This document shows, piece after piece, positions 1-8,746 of a stretch of DNA of 64,000 nt (position 1 is the stretch's first letter; each line of letters begins with the position of its first letter). This stretch comes from Pseudomonas chlororaphis (GTDB lineage Bacteria > Pseudomonadota > Gammaproteobacteria > Pseudomonadales > Pseudomonadaceae), in the NCBI GenBank assembly GCA_001023535.1, contig CP011020.1, positions 6,222,242 to 6,286,241 on the forward strand, read 5' to 3'. The translations under genes and the position numbers were made by a program. The notes under the pieces are model-generated. The model saw only the letters and a list, made by a program, of their open reading frames with translations, did not search any database and had not been told where the DNA came from.

Positions 1-446
1 CCCAGTCCGATCAAGGCAAACAACTGCTCGGAGAAGGGGTCTCGAGCTCCGCTCTGAAAGCTTGTGCAATACCGGTATTTGCGCCAGATCGGCAGCATCA
101 GTCGCTGAAGACGATGGTGGAATATGTCGAGGAACTGGCGAGTCGAATTTCCGCCTTCCTCACCCAAAGCTTGCTCGCCGTAGAACGCCGGTAGAGGCGA
201 ACCTGCACCTATCAGACAGAGCAGGTTCAAGCGCATACGTGCGCGCACCTTCCCCTGCTCCTCGAAAAACTCCACGCGATCGATATCGCTGGCCGGGAAA
301 CCCAGGCTTGGATTGGCTTGGAATTCCAATTGATCGTAAAGCGCCTCATCATCCAGGCCCGGATGGGCCTCACGCAGCCGATTCAGGACCAGTAACACGG
401 CTTGGAACAGCGAGTACTCGCGTATTCCTCGTGTCAGCACGTTCAT
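1..446 (-). CDS. tssG: Type VI secretion baseplate protein TssG (partial)
   Basis: TssG is a subunit of the T6SS baseplate wedge, where it works with TssE, TssF and TssK in the cytoplasm to start sheath assembly. Only the first 148 or so codons are in the window; the gene runs off the left edge, so its C-terminal part is not seen. The ATG overlaps the tssF stop by four bases (ATGA), which implies translational coupling and fixes the start. The N-terminus (MNVLTRGIREYSLFQAV) and the later segment containing DPFSEQLFALIGL fit the family, in which an aromatic-rich N-terminal part is followed by a conserved segment of this type. Its place directly after tssF is the standard T6SS order. The reading frame is open throughout the visible part. 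Confidence 0.9.
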   Translation of the reverse strand, partial: MNVLTRGIREYSLFQAVLLVLNRLREAHPGLDDEALYDQLEFQANPSLGFPASDIDRVEFFEEQGKVRARMRLNLLCLIGAGSPLPAFYGEQALGEEGGNSTRQFLDIFHHRLQRLMLPIWRKYRYCTSFQSGARDPFSEQLFALIGL

Positions 447-2230
447 AGAAGCGGCTGTTGGCCCATGCGGGGTGACCATTGATACACCTCTCCCTGTGTG
501 CTGTTCACCCGCAGTTCGTGATACGAATTGAGGCTGGCATAGAGCGCAAAAAACTCGTTGAGAACCGAAGTGAAGACAAATAGGTCGCCTTCACCGATGT
601 AACCTTGTGGGTCGACGGTCAGTTCGGTACGTACACCCCGAACCGGCAGCCCCCGATGCAGCCGATCGACATGCAGGTGCCTGATCGATTTGAGACCGCC
701 CAACAGACGCTTGCTGACCTTCTCGGTTTGCTCGTCGTAGTAACGCGGAAAATCGTAGCTTTCGAGGATTACCTTGAGCGCATTGACGTCCGCCAGCGAC
801 AGGTAGTTGAGCGACATGTTGCTGATCAGCTTCCACAGGTAATCGCGGTTCAGTGGCGGCGCGAAGCTGGGTGTAACCGGGCCGATATTGCGGAAACTGA
901 GAGACTCCGGCGTTCTCTCACCGGGTTGATCGATATCGCCGGGCTTGAGCTGGCGTGGCAGGTCCTGGTTGGTGCACGTCAGTTCGATCGACAGCGTTTC
1001 ATAGGTCTGGGCTGGTTGAATACCAAAGGCCAGGCAGGTATCGAGGCCGCTGTTCAACAACGAGGGGCGCTGGCGAACGCTGTAATACGGACGGCCAGTG
1101 GGGACGTCGAAACTTGAATCATGCTCAAACGACTCGAACGGCACATAGGACTGATACCCCAGGCCACCAGGCCGCCAGCCAATGACGCTGTCGACTGAAT
1201 AGACCGAGCAGTGCTCCAGGTCATAACCGGCCGGCAGCAACGGATACTCGTCTTGTTTGCCATCCAGGCGGATCGGCTGAGCGTCATGCTTGAACAGATT
1301 GACGATTGGCGTGCAGTAAAGCTTCACGTTGTCCAGCGTCGGGCGCATGCGCTCGATGCCGCTTTTGCGGATATCAAAGCGCAGGTCCAAACCGCGCACC
1401 TGTTTCAGACGGTCCACTGGCAACGTGCTGATCACGTCCAGGCCAATCACGTCGACGAACAAAAACTTGTCCTGGAACGCGAAATACTCCTGCAGGTAGC
1501 GATAGCCGCGGAAGGTGTTCAGCGGATACGGGATCAACGCTTCCTCCTCCGCAAATCCCACCGGCTGGACACGCTCAGCCGGAATCCTGAACGTCATCGG
1601 ATTGCCATCCACGGCGCTGAATGGCTCGCCGGCACCGTTCAATGGGACCAGCTCAATGCCTTCAAGATTACGTACCAGGCTGAGATAGAGCATCTGGCTG
1701 ATATACCGCTCGCCCGTGAAGTGCAGGCGCAAACGGCTCAACTGCACTTCACCCAAGTGGCCGTCGCAAGGCATCTCCAAGCGCAGGCTCAGCAGCGAGC
1801 CGGTACCCTTCACCGAGTAACTCAAACGGGTCAGGTCCAGGGCCAGGACATCGGTTGGATAGCACGTCCGGAAATGGCATCGCACACCTTGGATCGGCTT
1901 GCTTTCAACCGGTGTATCGCGCTCTACCCGCAGTGCGGGTCCGGAACGCGACAATGAATCAAATTGCAGAATACTGAAGGCCGGCAATGGCCTCATATAG
2001 TTAGGCCACAGCAGCTGCATCAACGAATGGCTCAGCTCCGGCAACTGGTCATCGAGCTTCTCGCGCAGTCGCCCGGTCAAAAAAGCAAATCCCTCCAGCA
2101 GGCGCTCGACATCCGGATCCCGTCCAGCCTGCCCCAGAAAAGGAGCCAGCGCCGGGTTTCGATCGGCAAAACGTCGACCCAGCTGACGAAGCGCCGTCAG
2201 CTCGCTCTGGTAGTAATGGTTAAATGCCAT
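443..2230 (-). CDS. tssF: Type VI secretion baseplate subunit TssF
   Basis: This is a 595-residue TssF (VasA/ImpG) protein, the large wedge subunit of the T6SS baseplate, which contacts the VgrG hub and the sheath. The N-terminus is diagnostic: MAFNHYYQSELTALRQLG, then a segment with ADRNPALAPFLG and DPDVERLLEGFAFLTGRLREKL, then SLMQLLWPNYMRPLP. The length is normal for the family. The gene lies between tssE (6-base gap upstream) and tssG (4-base overlap downstream) in a leftward operon. No truncation or frameshift is visible. It is expected to act in the cytoplasm at the inner-membrane-anchored baseplate. Confidence 0.97.
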   Translation of the reverse strand: MAFNHYYQSELTALRQLGRRFADRNPALAPFLGQAGRDPDVERLLEGFAFLTGRLREKLDDQLPELSHSLMQLLWPNYMRPLPAFSILQFDSLSRSGPALRVERDTPVESKPIQGVRCHFRTCYPTDVLALDLTRLSYSVKGTGSLLSLRLEMPCDGHLGEVQLSRLRLHFTGERYISQMLYLSLVRNLEGIELVPLNGAGEPFSAVDGNPMTFRIPAERVQPVGFAEEEALIPYPLNTFRGYRYLQEYFAFQDKFLFVDVIGLDVISTLPVDRLKQVRGLDLRFDIRKSGIERMRPTLDNVKLYCTPIVNLFKHDAQPIRLDGKQDEYPLLPAGYDLEHCSVYSVDSVIGWRPGGLGYQSYVPFESFEHDSSFDVPTGRPYYSVRQRPSLLNSGLDTCLAFGIQPAQTYETLSIELTCTNQDLPRQLKPGDIDQPGERTPESLSFRNIGPVTPSFAPPLNRDYLWKLISNMSLNYLSLADVNALKVILESYDFPRYYDEQTEKVSKRLLGGLKSIRHLHVDRLHRGLPVRGVRTELTVDPQGYIGEGDLFVFTSVLNEFFALYASLNSYHELRVNSTQGEVYQWSPRMGQQPLL

Positions 2231-2236
2231 GCATCG

Positions 2237-2647
2237 CTATCCTTGTCTGACCTTGACCTGACCGCCGCCATCCAGGCACGCGAGAAAACTAACCTGTCGC
2301 TTGAAACCCTTAACATCCAGCAAGCCCTCGATGCTGAAGGACAACCTCAGCTGGCCGTGATGACCCGGCATCGAAGTGACACAAACATTGCTGAGACGAG
2401 GCTCGTAAGCCTCAACGAAGGCTTCGATCGCGCGGCGGGCCTGGCTTTTTGCATCATGCAGGCTCAAGCGCATGTCATTGAGGTCCGGCAGCCCGTAATC
2501 GGATAGCGTCCGCACACTGCCTGCGCGGACGCTGAGCATCCTGGCCAGATGAGCGGCCACGGATGCCATGATGCAAGCCTCGACATTCAAACCGTTGCGC
2601 ATCTGGGCTTCGCCGGCCAGGCGCTCGAAAAGGCTGCCATAGGCCAT
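2237..2647 (-). CDS. tssE: Type VI secretion baseplate protein TssE (gp25-like)
   Basis: This is a 136-residue GPW/gp25-family protein, the T6SS counterpart of the phage T4 baseplate component gp25, which nucleates sheath polymerisation. Features include the N-terminal SLFERL segment, a central YGLPDLNDM motif of the kind found in gp25 proteins, and an alternating strand pattern near the C-terminus (QLRLSFSIEG). The length is typical. It sits 9 bases after tssC and 6 bases before tssF, so it belongs to the same transcript. The function is assigned from the family and its position. Confidence 0.95.
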   Translation of the reverse strand: MAYGSLFERLAGEAQMRNGLNVEACIMASVAAHLARMLSVRAGSVRTLSDYGLPDLNDMRLSLHDAKSQARRAIEAFVEAYEPRLSNVCVTSMPGHHGQLRLSFSIEGLLDVKGFKRQVSFLACLDGGGQVKVRQG

Positions 2648-2656
2648 GACCCGTGC

Positions 2657-4132
2657 TTACGCCTTGTCCAGCTTGCCAACCAGCGACAGGGTGAAATCGG
2701 CCCCCATGTATTTGAAATGCGGGCGCACATTCAAGCCAACGCGATACCAGCCTGGTTCGCCTTCCACATCGCTTACAACAATCTTTGCCGCACGCAATGG
2801 ACGACGACCACGGACCTCGGCGCTTGGATTTTCCTGGTCAGCCACGTACTGGCGAATCCAGTTGTTGAGCTCACGCTCCAGATCCATGCGCTCTTTCCAC
2901 GATCCCAACTGCTCCCGCTGCAAAACCTTCAGGTAATGAGCAAGGCGATTGACGATCATCATGTAAGGCAGTTGGGTGCCCAGTTTGTAGTTCAGCTCAG
3001 CCTGCTTGTCCTCGACACTGTTGCCGAAGAGCTTAGGTTTCTGAACGGAATTGGCTGAGAAGAACGCGGCGTTATCGCTGCCCTTGCGCATGGTGAGGGA
3101 AATGAAACCCTCTTCGGCCAACTCGTATTCGCGGCGATCGGACACCAGGACTTCGGTCGGGATCTTGGTTTCGATCTCACCCATGCTTGCGAAATGATGC
3201 AAAGGCAGGTCTTCAACCACGCCGCCGCTTTGTGGGCCAACGATGTTGGGACACCAGCGAAACTTGGCGAAGCTGTCGGTCAGACGCGAGCCGAATGCAT
3301 ACGCGGTATTGCCCCACAAATAGTGCTCGTGGCTATTGGCAACGGTCTCCTTGTACACAAACGACTTGACCGGGTTCTCCTCTGGATCATAAGGAGTCCG
3401 CAATAAGAAGCGTGGCACCGTCAATCCAACGTAGCGCGCATCTTCCGACTGACGAAAACTTTGCCATTTGGCAAATTGCGGGCCCTCGAAGTGATCTTTC
3501 AGGTCCTTGAGGTCCGGTAGGCCGGCGAAGCTTTCCAGGCCAAAGAATTTAGGACCGGCAGCGGCGATGAATGGCGCGTGGGCCATGCACGCAACGCTGG
3601 ATACATACTGCATGAGCTTCACATCCGGCGAACTTGGCGACATGAAGTAGTTGGCAATGATCGCCCCTACTGGTTGCCCGCCGAACTGACCGTACTCTGC
3701 GGTGTAGATATGTTTGTACAAGCCCGATTGCATGACCTCTGGCGAGTCTTCAAAGTCGTCCAACAGATCACTCTTGGAGACATTAAGCATTTCAACCTTG
3801 ATGTTTTCGCGGAAATTGGTCCGATCCACCAGCAACTGCAAACCGCGCCAAGAGGACTCCAAGGCCTGGAACTCCGGGTCGTGCAGAATCTCATCCATCT
3901 GACGACTGAGCTTGGCATCGATCTCGGCGATCATGCGGTCAACCATGGCTTTCTTGACCGGTTCACCGCTGTTCTGCGGTTTGAGCAATTCCTCGATGAA
4001 TGCAGAGACGCCGCGCTTGGCGATGTCGTAGGCCTCGTCGTCCGGAGAAAGACTGGTTTGAGCGATGATGCTGTCGAGAAGGCTGTACTCGACTGCTTCA
4101 TTGTTTTTCTGCTGCGCTACGCTGCTGCTCAT
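2657..4132 (-). CDS. tssC: Type VI secretion sheath large subunit TssC
   Basis: This is the large subunit (491 residues) of the contractile T6SS sheath; with TssB it forms the helical tube that contracts around the Hcp tube. The start at 4132 (MSSSVAQQ) is preferred over an in-frame ATG 36 bases upstream because a strong AAGGAGG ribosome site lies 8 bases before it, and because the upstream ATG would overlap the end of tssB. Typical segments include LDSIIAQTSLSP near the start, HDPEFQALESSWRGL around residue 90, and the C-terminal ADFTLSLVGKLDK. It follows tssB by only 4 bases. This large sheath subunit is among the most conserved T6SS proteins. Confidence 0.98.
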   Translation of the reverse strand: MSSSVAQQKNNEAVEYSLLDSIIAQTSLSPDDEAYDIAKRGVSAFIEELLKPQNSGEPVKKAMVDRMIAEIDAKLSRQMDEILHDPEFQALESSWRGLQLLVDRTNFRENIKVEMLNVSKSDLLDDFEDSPEVMQSGLYKHIYTAEYGQFGGQPVGAIIANYFMSPSSPDVKLMQYVSSVACMAHAPFIAAAGPKFFGLESFAGLPDLKDLKDHFEGPQFAKWQSFRQSEDARYVGLTVPRFLLRTPYDPEENPVKSFVYKETVANSHEHYLWGNTAYAFGSRLTDSFAKFRWCPNIVGPQSGGVVEDLPLHHFASMGEIETKIPTEVLVSDRREYELAEEGFISLTMRKGSDNAAFFSANSVQKPKLFGNSVEDKQAELNYKLGTQLPYMMIVNRLAHYLKVLQREQLGSWKERMDLERELNNWIRQYVADQENPSAEVRGRRPLRAAKIVVSDVEGEPGWYRVGLNVRPHFKYMGADFTLSLVGKLDKA

Positions 4133-4136
4133 GGGG

Positions 4137-4646
4137 TTAGCCTCCTTGGCTAATGGGGTCAGCTTCAAGGCCCAGCTCGCTCAGCACACGAGCCCGGGAC
4201 TCATCGACGGCGAGCACGCCCTCAATCGCTTTTCGAAATGCAGGTGCGTTACCCAGGGGCCCCTTGAGAGCTACCAGCGCGTCGCGCAGCTCCATCAGTT
4301 TCTTGAGCTCAGGTACTTGCTCGACCAGGCTGGCCGGATTGAAATCCCTCATCGAATTAACGCTCAGTTGCACAACTAACGTTTCTGTTTCGCTTTCTTC
4401 CAGCAAACGGTTCGGCACACTCAGCGTCAGCTTCAACTCTTGCTTGGCCAGGACCTCATCGAACGTCATCTTGTCGATGCTGATCGGCTTGCGATCCTCA
4501 ACCTTGCGCTCGTCTGCACGGTGGGTGTAATCACCCATTGCGACTAATTTCAGCGGTAGTTCAATCTGTTCCTGAGCCCCGCCAGTCGTGGGCTTGAACG
4601 TAATGTTGATACGTTCCTTGGGCGCTACAGAGCCATCTTTGGCCAT
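4137..4646 (-). CDS. tssB: Type VI secretion sheath small subunit TssB
   Basis: This is the 169-residue small sheath subunit, which interlocks with TssC to form the contractile sheath. The start at 4646 (MAKDGSVAPKERINI) is chosen because it matches the usual N-terminus and has an AAGGA site upstream; the frame stays open further 5' but that part does not resemble the family. Conserved segments are ERINITFKP near the N-terminus, LPLKLVAMGDY and the acidic, charged segment around DRKPISI. The gene lies 31 bases after tssA and 4 bases before tssC. The end of tssB contains the ribosome site of tssC, so the two subunits are probably made in a coupled way. Confidence 0.97.
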   Translation of the reverse strand: MAKDGSVAPKERINITFKPTTGGAQEQIELPLKLVAMGDYTHRADERKVEDRKPISIDKMTFDEVLAKQELKLTLSVPNRLLEESETETLVVQLSVNSMRDFNPASLVEQVPELKKLMELRDALVALKGPLGNAPAFRKAIEGVLAVDESRARVLSELGLEADPISQGG

Positions 4647-4677
4647 GGTTTTTTCCTTAAGATTTTGACCCGCAGGC

Positions 4678-6234
4678 CTATTCAATGACCCGTTCCAGGT
4701 CGAGGTAACACAATCTGCGATAGGTCTCGTTCCTGCACTCACGTACGGCGTGGCTCTGTGGCAGAAGCTCACAGCAGTGATGCAACTGGTGCAGTACCTG
4801 AAGCCCAAGATCGGGCTCCCACCCATTCAAGTCGGCGTGCTGAAGGTTCTGATCCAGTGCTTCGAGCTGGATCTTGGCGAGTTCGTATTTCTTGGCCGAT
4901 ATGCACAAGCGAGCCATTGCGAACCGCCAGAGAAATCGCTCACGGGAGCCAAGAGCGCTTCGCATGCCGTGCCTGAGTGACTGGACAGCAGGCTTGAGGC
5001 CATCCTCATGCAGAATCGACCGCGCCTCTTCGAGGGCCAGGTCCCACGGCGCGTCGCTGTTGACGACATCGATGCCAAGCGGGGCATTGGAGCATTGCAA
5101 GTGAGGCATCACATGGGCGGCGATCCAACCACGAGTCGCCGGATCGGCAAACGGCACGCCGTCATGCCAGCGCAGTTCCAATACACCCGGCAGGCGCTGG
5201 ATGAACTGCGCAAAATGGACTTCCACTTCCCGCATGGCCTGCTCGGCATTCAAGCCTTGTAGGCATTCCCAGGCGAGCCTTTGACCATCGAACCAGAATG
5301 GAGCCTTGGCCAGACTGGCTTCGACTTGAACAAGCAGGTCCGCATAGCGGCCCTGCAAGAAGGTTTCCTGATAGCTCTTGAGTCTGTCCATCGGTACGCC
5401 ACGCAGTTGAGTAACCTGTTCTGCGTTGCGCTCAGGCATTACATCGATCGAGAGCCATAACAAGGCCCTATTCAACCGCAGGGCCCGAGCGTCGGTTGCT
5501 TTTTGCTTGAGCCACCAGGCACACAGTGAACGGGCACCTTCCTGCTGGACGCGCAGGGTTCTACAAGCCTCTTTTTCGCTTTCAATCGGAGTCTCGCAGG
5601 CAAGCAATTGAGCGGCCGTCTGTTTCACCTGGGCAACTGCCGCATGGATGACACCGGGTTGCGGCTGGTGCTGGGCGACTCGTTGGATCATGTGTTTGAT
5701 TCGCCGGCAAAGCGGTAACAGCAAGGGCGCCTCGTCGCCCAGATAAGCGCTGCAAACCGCATCAAGGCCTTCAAGCTGAGCCGCCAGATGATGGAACAAC
5801 GGCATCTGCTCTTTGAATGCCACGTTATCCCCCAGCACTTGATCCAAGCGCGTGACCAGCCAATTGATGCTGGCGGCACGGGTTCGAAGCCTGGCGGGAT
5901 GGATCTCGGCCCAATGGCTTTTACAAAGGTGATGCAAGAGACAAAGGCCGGCCAACAGCCCCTGGAAAGATTCACGCTGATACAGCGCCCATGTCAGCCA
6001 GACAGCGACCCGTACATCCTTCGACTGCCGGCGCAGTAGCGATTCGCTCTGTTCAAGAACCTTCAGCCAATCGACCTGATCGTGTTCATACATCGATCGA
6101 GATTTGATCAACTCGCTTTCCAACGCTTCGTACTCATTGGAAAAACGCACGTCCGCACCCGCAAAGCTGTCCTTGGACACAGGCGACTTGGCGAGAGCCA
6201 GGTAATGGGCGGAAAGTTTTCCTGAGTACGACAT
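4678..6234 (-). CDS. tssA: Type VI secretion protein TssA (ImpA N-terminal domain)
   Basis: This 518-residue protein is the first gene of the leftward T6SS operon. TssA proteins cap the distal end of the growing tail or stabilise the baseplate, depending on subtype. The N-terminal half carries the ImpA-type domain (DSFAGADVRFSNEYEALESE; then DWLKVLEQSESLL and the helical AVWLTWALYQRESFQGLLAG). The C-terminal half is helical and resembles the VasJ-type extension found in longer TssA proteins; which subtype it belongs to is inferred, not shown. The ATG is the first in the frame after the intergenic region. Expression probably starts in the 430-base gap it shares with vgrG. Confidence 0.9.
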   Translation of the reverse strand: MSYSGKLSAHYLALAKSPVSKDSFAGADVRFSNEYEALESELIKSRSMYEHDQVDWLKVLEQSESLLRRQSKDVRVAVWLTWALYQRESFQGLLAGLCLLHHLCKSHWAEIHPARLRTRAASINWLVTRLDQVLGDNVAFKEQMPLFHHLAAQLEGLDAVCSAYLGDEAPLLLPLCRRIKHMIQRVAQHQPQPGVIHAAVAQVKQTAAQLLACETPIESEKEACRTLRVQQEGARSLCAWWLKQKATDARALRLNRALLWLSIDVMPERNAEQVTQLRGVPMDRLKSYQETFLQGRYADLLVQVEASLAKAPFWFDGQRLAWECLQGLNAEQAMREVEVHFAQFIQRLPGVLELRWHDGVPFADPATRGWIAAHVMPHLQCSNAPLGIDVVNSDAPWDLALEEARSILHEDGLKPAVQSLRHGMRSALGSRERFLWRFAMARLCISAKKYELAKIQLEALDQNLQHADLNGWEPDLGLQVLHQLHHCCELLPQSHAVRECRNETYRRLCYLDLERVIE

Positions 6235-6664
6235 TCACGACTCTGTTTAGATGAATTCGGTTTATGGTCCGACTATTCAGGACGCAGGCTATCCATAAGC
6301 AAGCAATGGATACTTCAGATAACGTGGGTGACAACTGCCACTACACCCCAGCAGCTACCCTCCACTCGAACGCAGCAGAGCATGCCAAGGTTCAACAAAT
6401 AAAAAAGTAGGAAATTTCGGTTTTTACTTGGAACAAAACGAAAAAGACAAACAGACAGTAAAAACCCAACCCAGATCACATCACTGATACCAAGTCGAAC
6501 TCCACGTCAACCATCAAGAAAGCTAAATCATTACACAAGTTGACAAAACTTATGGTTAAGAGAAATTTCCTACATACTTTTCTTTTTTTTAATCTATTGA
6601 GGTTTTTGTCCTTCAAGGCTGCTTCAATGTCCTCAGGAGCCACTGCAAACCCAAGGACGAATCG
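6235..6664. promoter_or_regulatory. Divergent intergenic region between tssA and vgrG
   Basis: This 430-base gap separates the leftward tssA operon from the rightward vgrG module and must hold both promoters. From about 6390 to 6610 it is clearly richer in A and T than the flanking genes. A consensus-like TTGACA lies at 6540-6545 on the plus strand, but no good -10 sits at the right distance, so this is only a weak candidate for vgrG. An AAGGAC ribosome site precedes the vgrG ATG. A 12-base inverted repeat spans much of the region (listed separately). No RNA gene was recognised here. Confidence 0.5.
6407..6573. repeat. Long-range 12-base inverted repeat
   Basis: GTAGGAAATTTC at 6407-6418 is repeated as its exact reverse complement GAAATTTCCTAC at 6562-6573, enclosing about 143 bases. 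Each arm contains the shorter palindrome GAAATTTC, so each could also be a separate site for a dimeric protein. The arms sit at the two sides of the AT-rich stretch, between the tssA and vgrG starts. Function is unknown; a pair of operator sites is one reading. Confidence 0.55.
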
Positions 6665-8746
6665 ATGTCTCACTTCCATGCCCGTTCAAAATCCCGAATC
6701 GCCATCACTGGCCTTGAACCTGAATTTCAAGTTCATACATTCAAAGGTAGAGAGGCTATCAGCCAGCCCTATTCGTTCGATGTAGAACTCGTCAGTGAGC
6801 GAAAGGACATCGATCTTGAGAAACTGCTCCATAGACAGGCATTTCTTACATTCGGCCAACAAGAAAAACAGACATGCGGTGTGCACGGACTCATCTACCG
6901 CGCTGCACAAGGCGACTCCGGCAAGCGGCTCACTCATTACAAGGTAAAACTCAAACCCCAACTTTTCTACTTGGCACATCGCATTAATCAACGGATCTTC
7001 CAGCACCTCAGCGTCCCGCAAATCATCACATCGATCCTCAAGGAACATGGCATTCTTTCCGATGCCCATCACTTTCACTTGAGTGAACACTACGCGCCCC
7101 GCGCCTATTGCGTACAGTACCGAGAATCAGACTTGCACTTCATTGAGCGCCTGTGTCAAGAAGAGGGCTTGCACTATCATTTCCGGCACAGTGAATCGAG
7201 CCATTACCTGGTATTTGGCGATGACCAGACTGTGTTTCCCCGAATCGACCACCTTGGTGTTTATAAACAGCACAGCGGCATGATCGCCGATGAACCGGTG
7301 ATACGACGTTTTGCTTTAAGGCTGGAAACCCGGACCAGCCAAGTCCGGCGTCGAGACTACGATTTCGAAAAAGCCTCGGTTCTAATGGAAAATAACTGGC
7401 AGCCAGACCACGAAAGCGTCCAACCAGACTTGGAGGACTATGATTATCCCGGCAATTTTACCCGGGATAAACGAGGTCGACTGCTGAGCAGGCGCAGCCT
7501 GGAACGCCATCGCGCCGACTACCAGCAGGCGGAAGGCCACAGTGGTCAGCCCACGCTGGCGGCCGGACACTTCCTGATGCTGAGTGAACATCCTCGCCAG
7601 GAATGGAATGATCTATGGCTGCTGACGGAAGTGCATCACGAAGGCAGGCAGCCGCAAGTCTTGGAAGAAGGCGCCGCTGGCGCCCCCTCCACGCACGCCG
7701 GAGACTTCGACCAGGGTTATCGCAATCGCTTCGTCGCGACTCCTTGGGATGTGATCTTTCGCGCACGACGGGTCTATCAAAAACCCTGTATAGCGGGTAG
7801 CCAGACCGCCGTGGTTACCGGTCCCAAGGGCGAAGACATCCACTGCGACCATTACGGTCGGGTCAAGGTCAGGTTTTTCTGGGATCGCGCGGATCCTCTG
7901 GACGATGGCAGCAGTTGCTGGCTGCGCGTCGCGTCCAATTGGGCAGGCAACGGTTACGGCGCCGTGACGATTCCAAGAGTGGGGATGGAAGTATTGGTGA
8001 CCTTCATGGAAGGCGACCCCGACAAGCCTTTGATCAGCGGATGTCTGACCAACAGCAGTAACCCTTTGCCCTACCCCCTGCCCGAACTCAAGACGCGCAC
8101 GGTGCTTCGCTCCCGCAGTTCGCCGGGCGGCAAGGGGTTCAATGAGCTGCATCTGGAAGACCGCGAAGGGCAGGAATTGATCTACCTGCGGGCCCAGCGC
8201 GACATGGAACAGAAGATTGAACATGACAGCCGGTTGGAAGTGGGCAACGAAAGGCTGGAAACCGTCATGGGCAACAGCACCACCGTGCTACGTGCCGAAG
8301 AACATCGAACCACGGCCTCCAACCGCACGATCCGGGTGGAGGGGGACGATCACCTGCACGCGGCCAACCGACATACCCACGTCGATCAAACATTGATCGT
8401 CGAAGCTGGCCAGCAAGTGCATATAAAGGCAGGCGCTCATCTGGTTCTGCACGCAGGCACGACCCTGAGTTTGAATGCTGGAGGTCAGCACATCGTCATA
8501 GGCCACGGCGGCATCTACAGCAGCAGTGAAATTCAGATCGGCGGAGCACCGCTAACCGCTGCGCCCGCCTCATCACACACGCACGGTACAACGCTCCCCC
8601 TTGTTTCACCGATAGAGTCACCTCGATCGCTCGCCCCTACTCAGCGCGCCTTGATGAGCGCCAGTAAAGCCCTGGGATTGGACTTCTGTCCGATTTGCGA
8701 GACTTGCCGCGAAGGGATTTGCTGTACGGAAGCCGTCGCCGCATGA
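6665..8746 (+). CDS. vgrG: Type VI secretion spike protein VgrG (TssI)
   Basis: This is a 693-residue VgrG, the trimeric spike at the tip of the T6SS tube that carries effectors into target cells. The N-terminal 370 or so residues resemble phage gp27/gp44 (HFIERLCQEEGLHYHF is characteristic). An OB-fold gp5-like domain follows at about residues 385-460 (HYGRVKVRFFWDR, then IPRVGMEVLVTFMEGDPD). The remainder is a repetitive beta-helix region (AGAHLVLHAGTTLSLNAGG). No large C-terminal effector domain is fused. Unusually, the end carries a cysteine cluster (C675, C678, C681, C686, C687). The gene is monocistronic in direction with its adaptor, whose ATG overlaps its stop by four bases. An AAGGAC ribosome site supports the ATG at 6665. 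Confidence 0.97.
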   Translation: MSHFHARSKSRIAITGLEPEFQVHTFKGREAISQPYSFDVELVSERKDIDLEKLLHRQAFLTFGQQEKQTCGVHGLIYRAAQGDSGKRLTHYKVKLKPQLFYLAHRINQRIFQHLSVPQIITSILKEHGILSDAHHFHLSEHYAPRAYCVQYRESDLHFIERLCQEEGLHYHFRHSESSHYLVFGDDQTVFPRIDHLGVYKQHSGMIADEPVIRRFALRLETRTSQVRRRDYDFEKASVLMENNWQPDHESVQPDLEDYDYPGNFTRDKRGRLLSRRSLERHRADYQQAEGHSGQPTLAAGHFLMLSEHPRQEWNDLWLLTEVHHEGRQPQVLEEGAAGAPSTHAGDFDQGYRNRFVATPWDVIFRARRVYQKPCIAGSQTAVVTGPKGEDIHCDHYGRVKVRFFWDRADPLDDGSSCWLRVASNWAGNGYGAVTIPRVGMEVLVTFMEGDPDKPLISGCLTNSSNPLPYPLPELKTRTVLRSRSSPGGKGFNELHLEDREGQELIYLRAQRDMEQKIEHDSRLEVGNERLETVMGNSTTVLRAEEHRTTASNRTIRVEGDDHLHAANRHTHVDQTLIVEAGQQVHIKAGAHLVLHAGTTLSLNAGGQHIVIGHGGIYSSSEIQIGGAPLTAAPASSHTHGTTLPLVSPIESPRSLAPTQRALMSASKALGLDFCPICETCREGICCTEAVAA

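Noticed and set aside
6371..6388. Possible sigma-54 promoter upstream of tssA (TTGGCATGCTCTGCTGCG on the minus strand)
   Set aside because: The spacing between the GG and GC elements is one base too long for a functional -24/-12 promoter.
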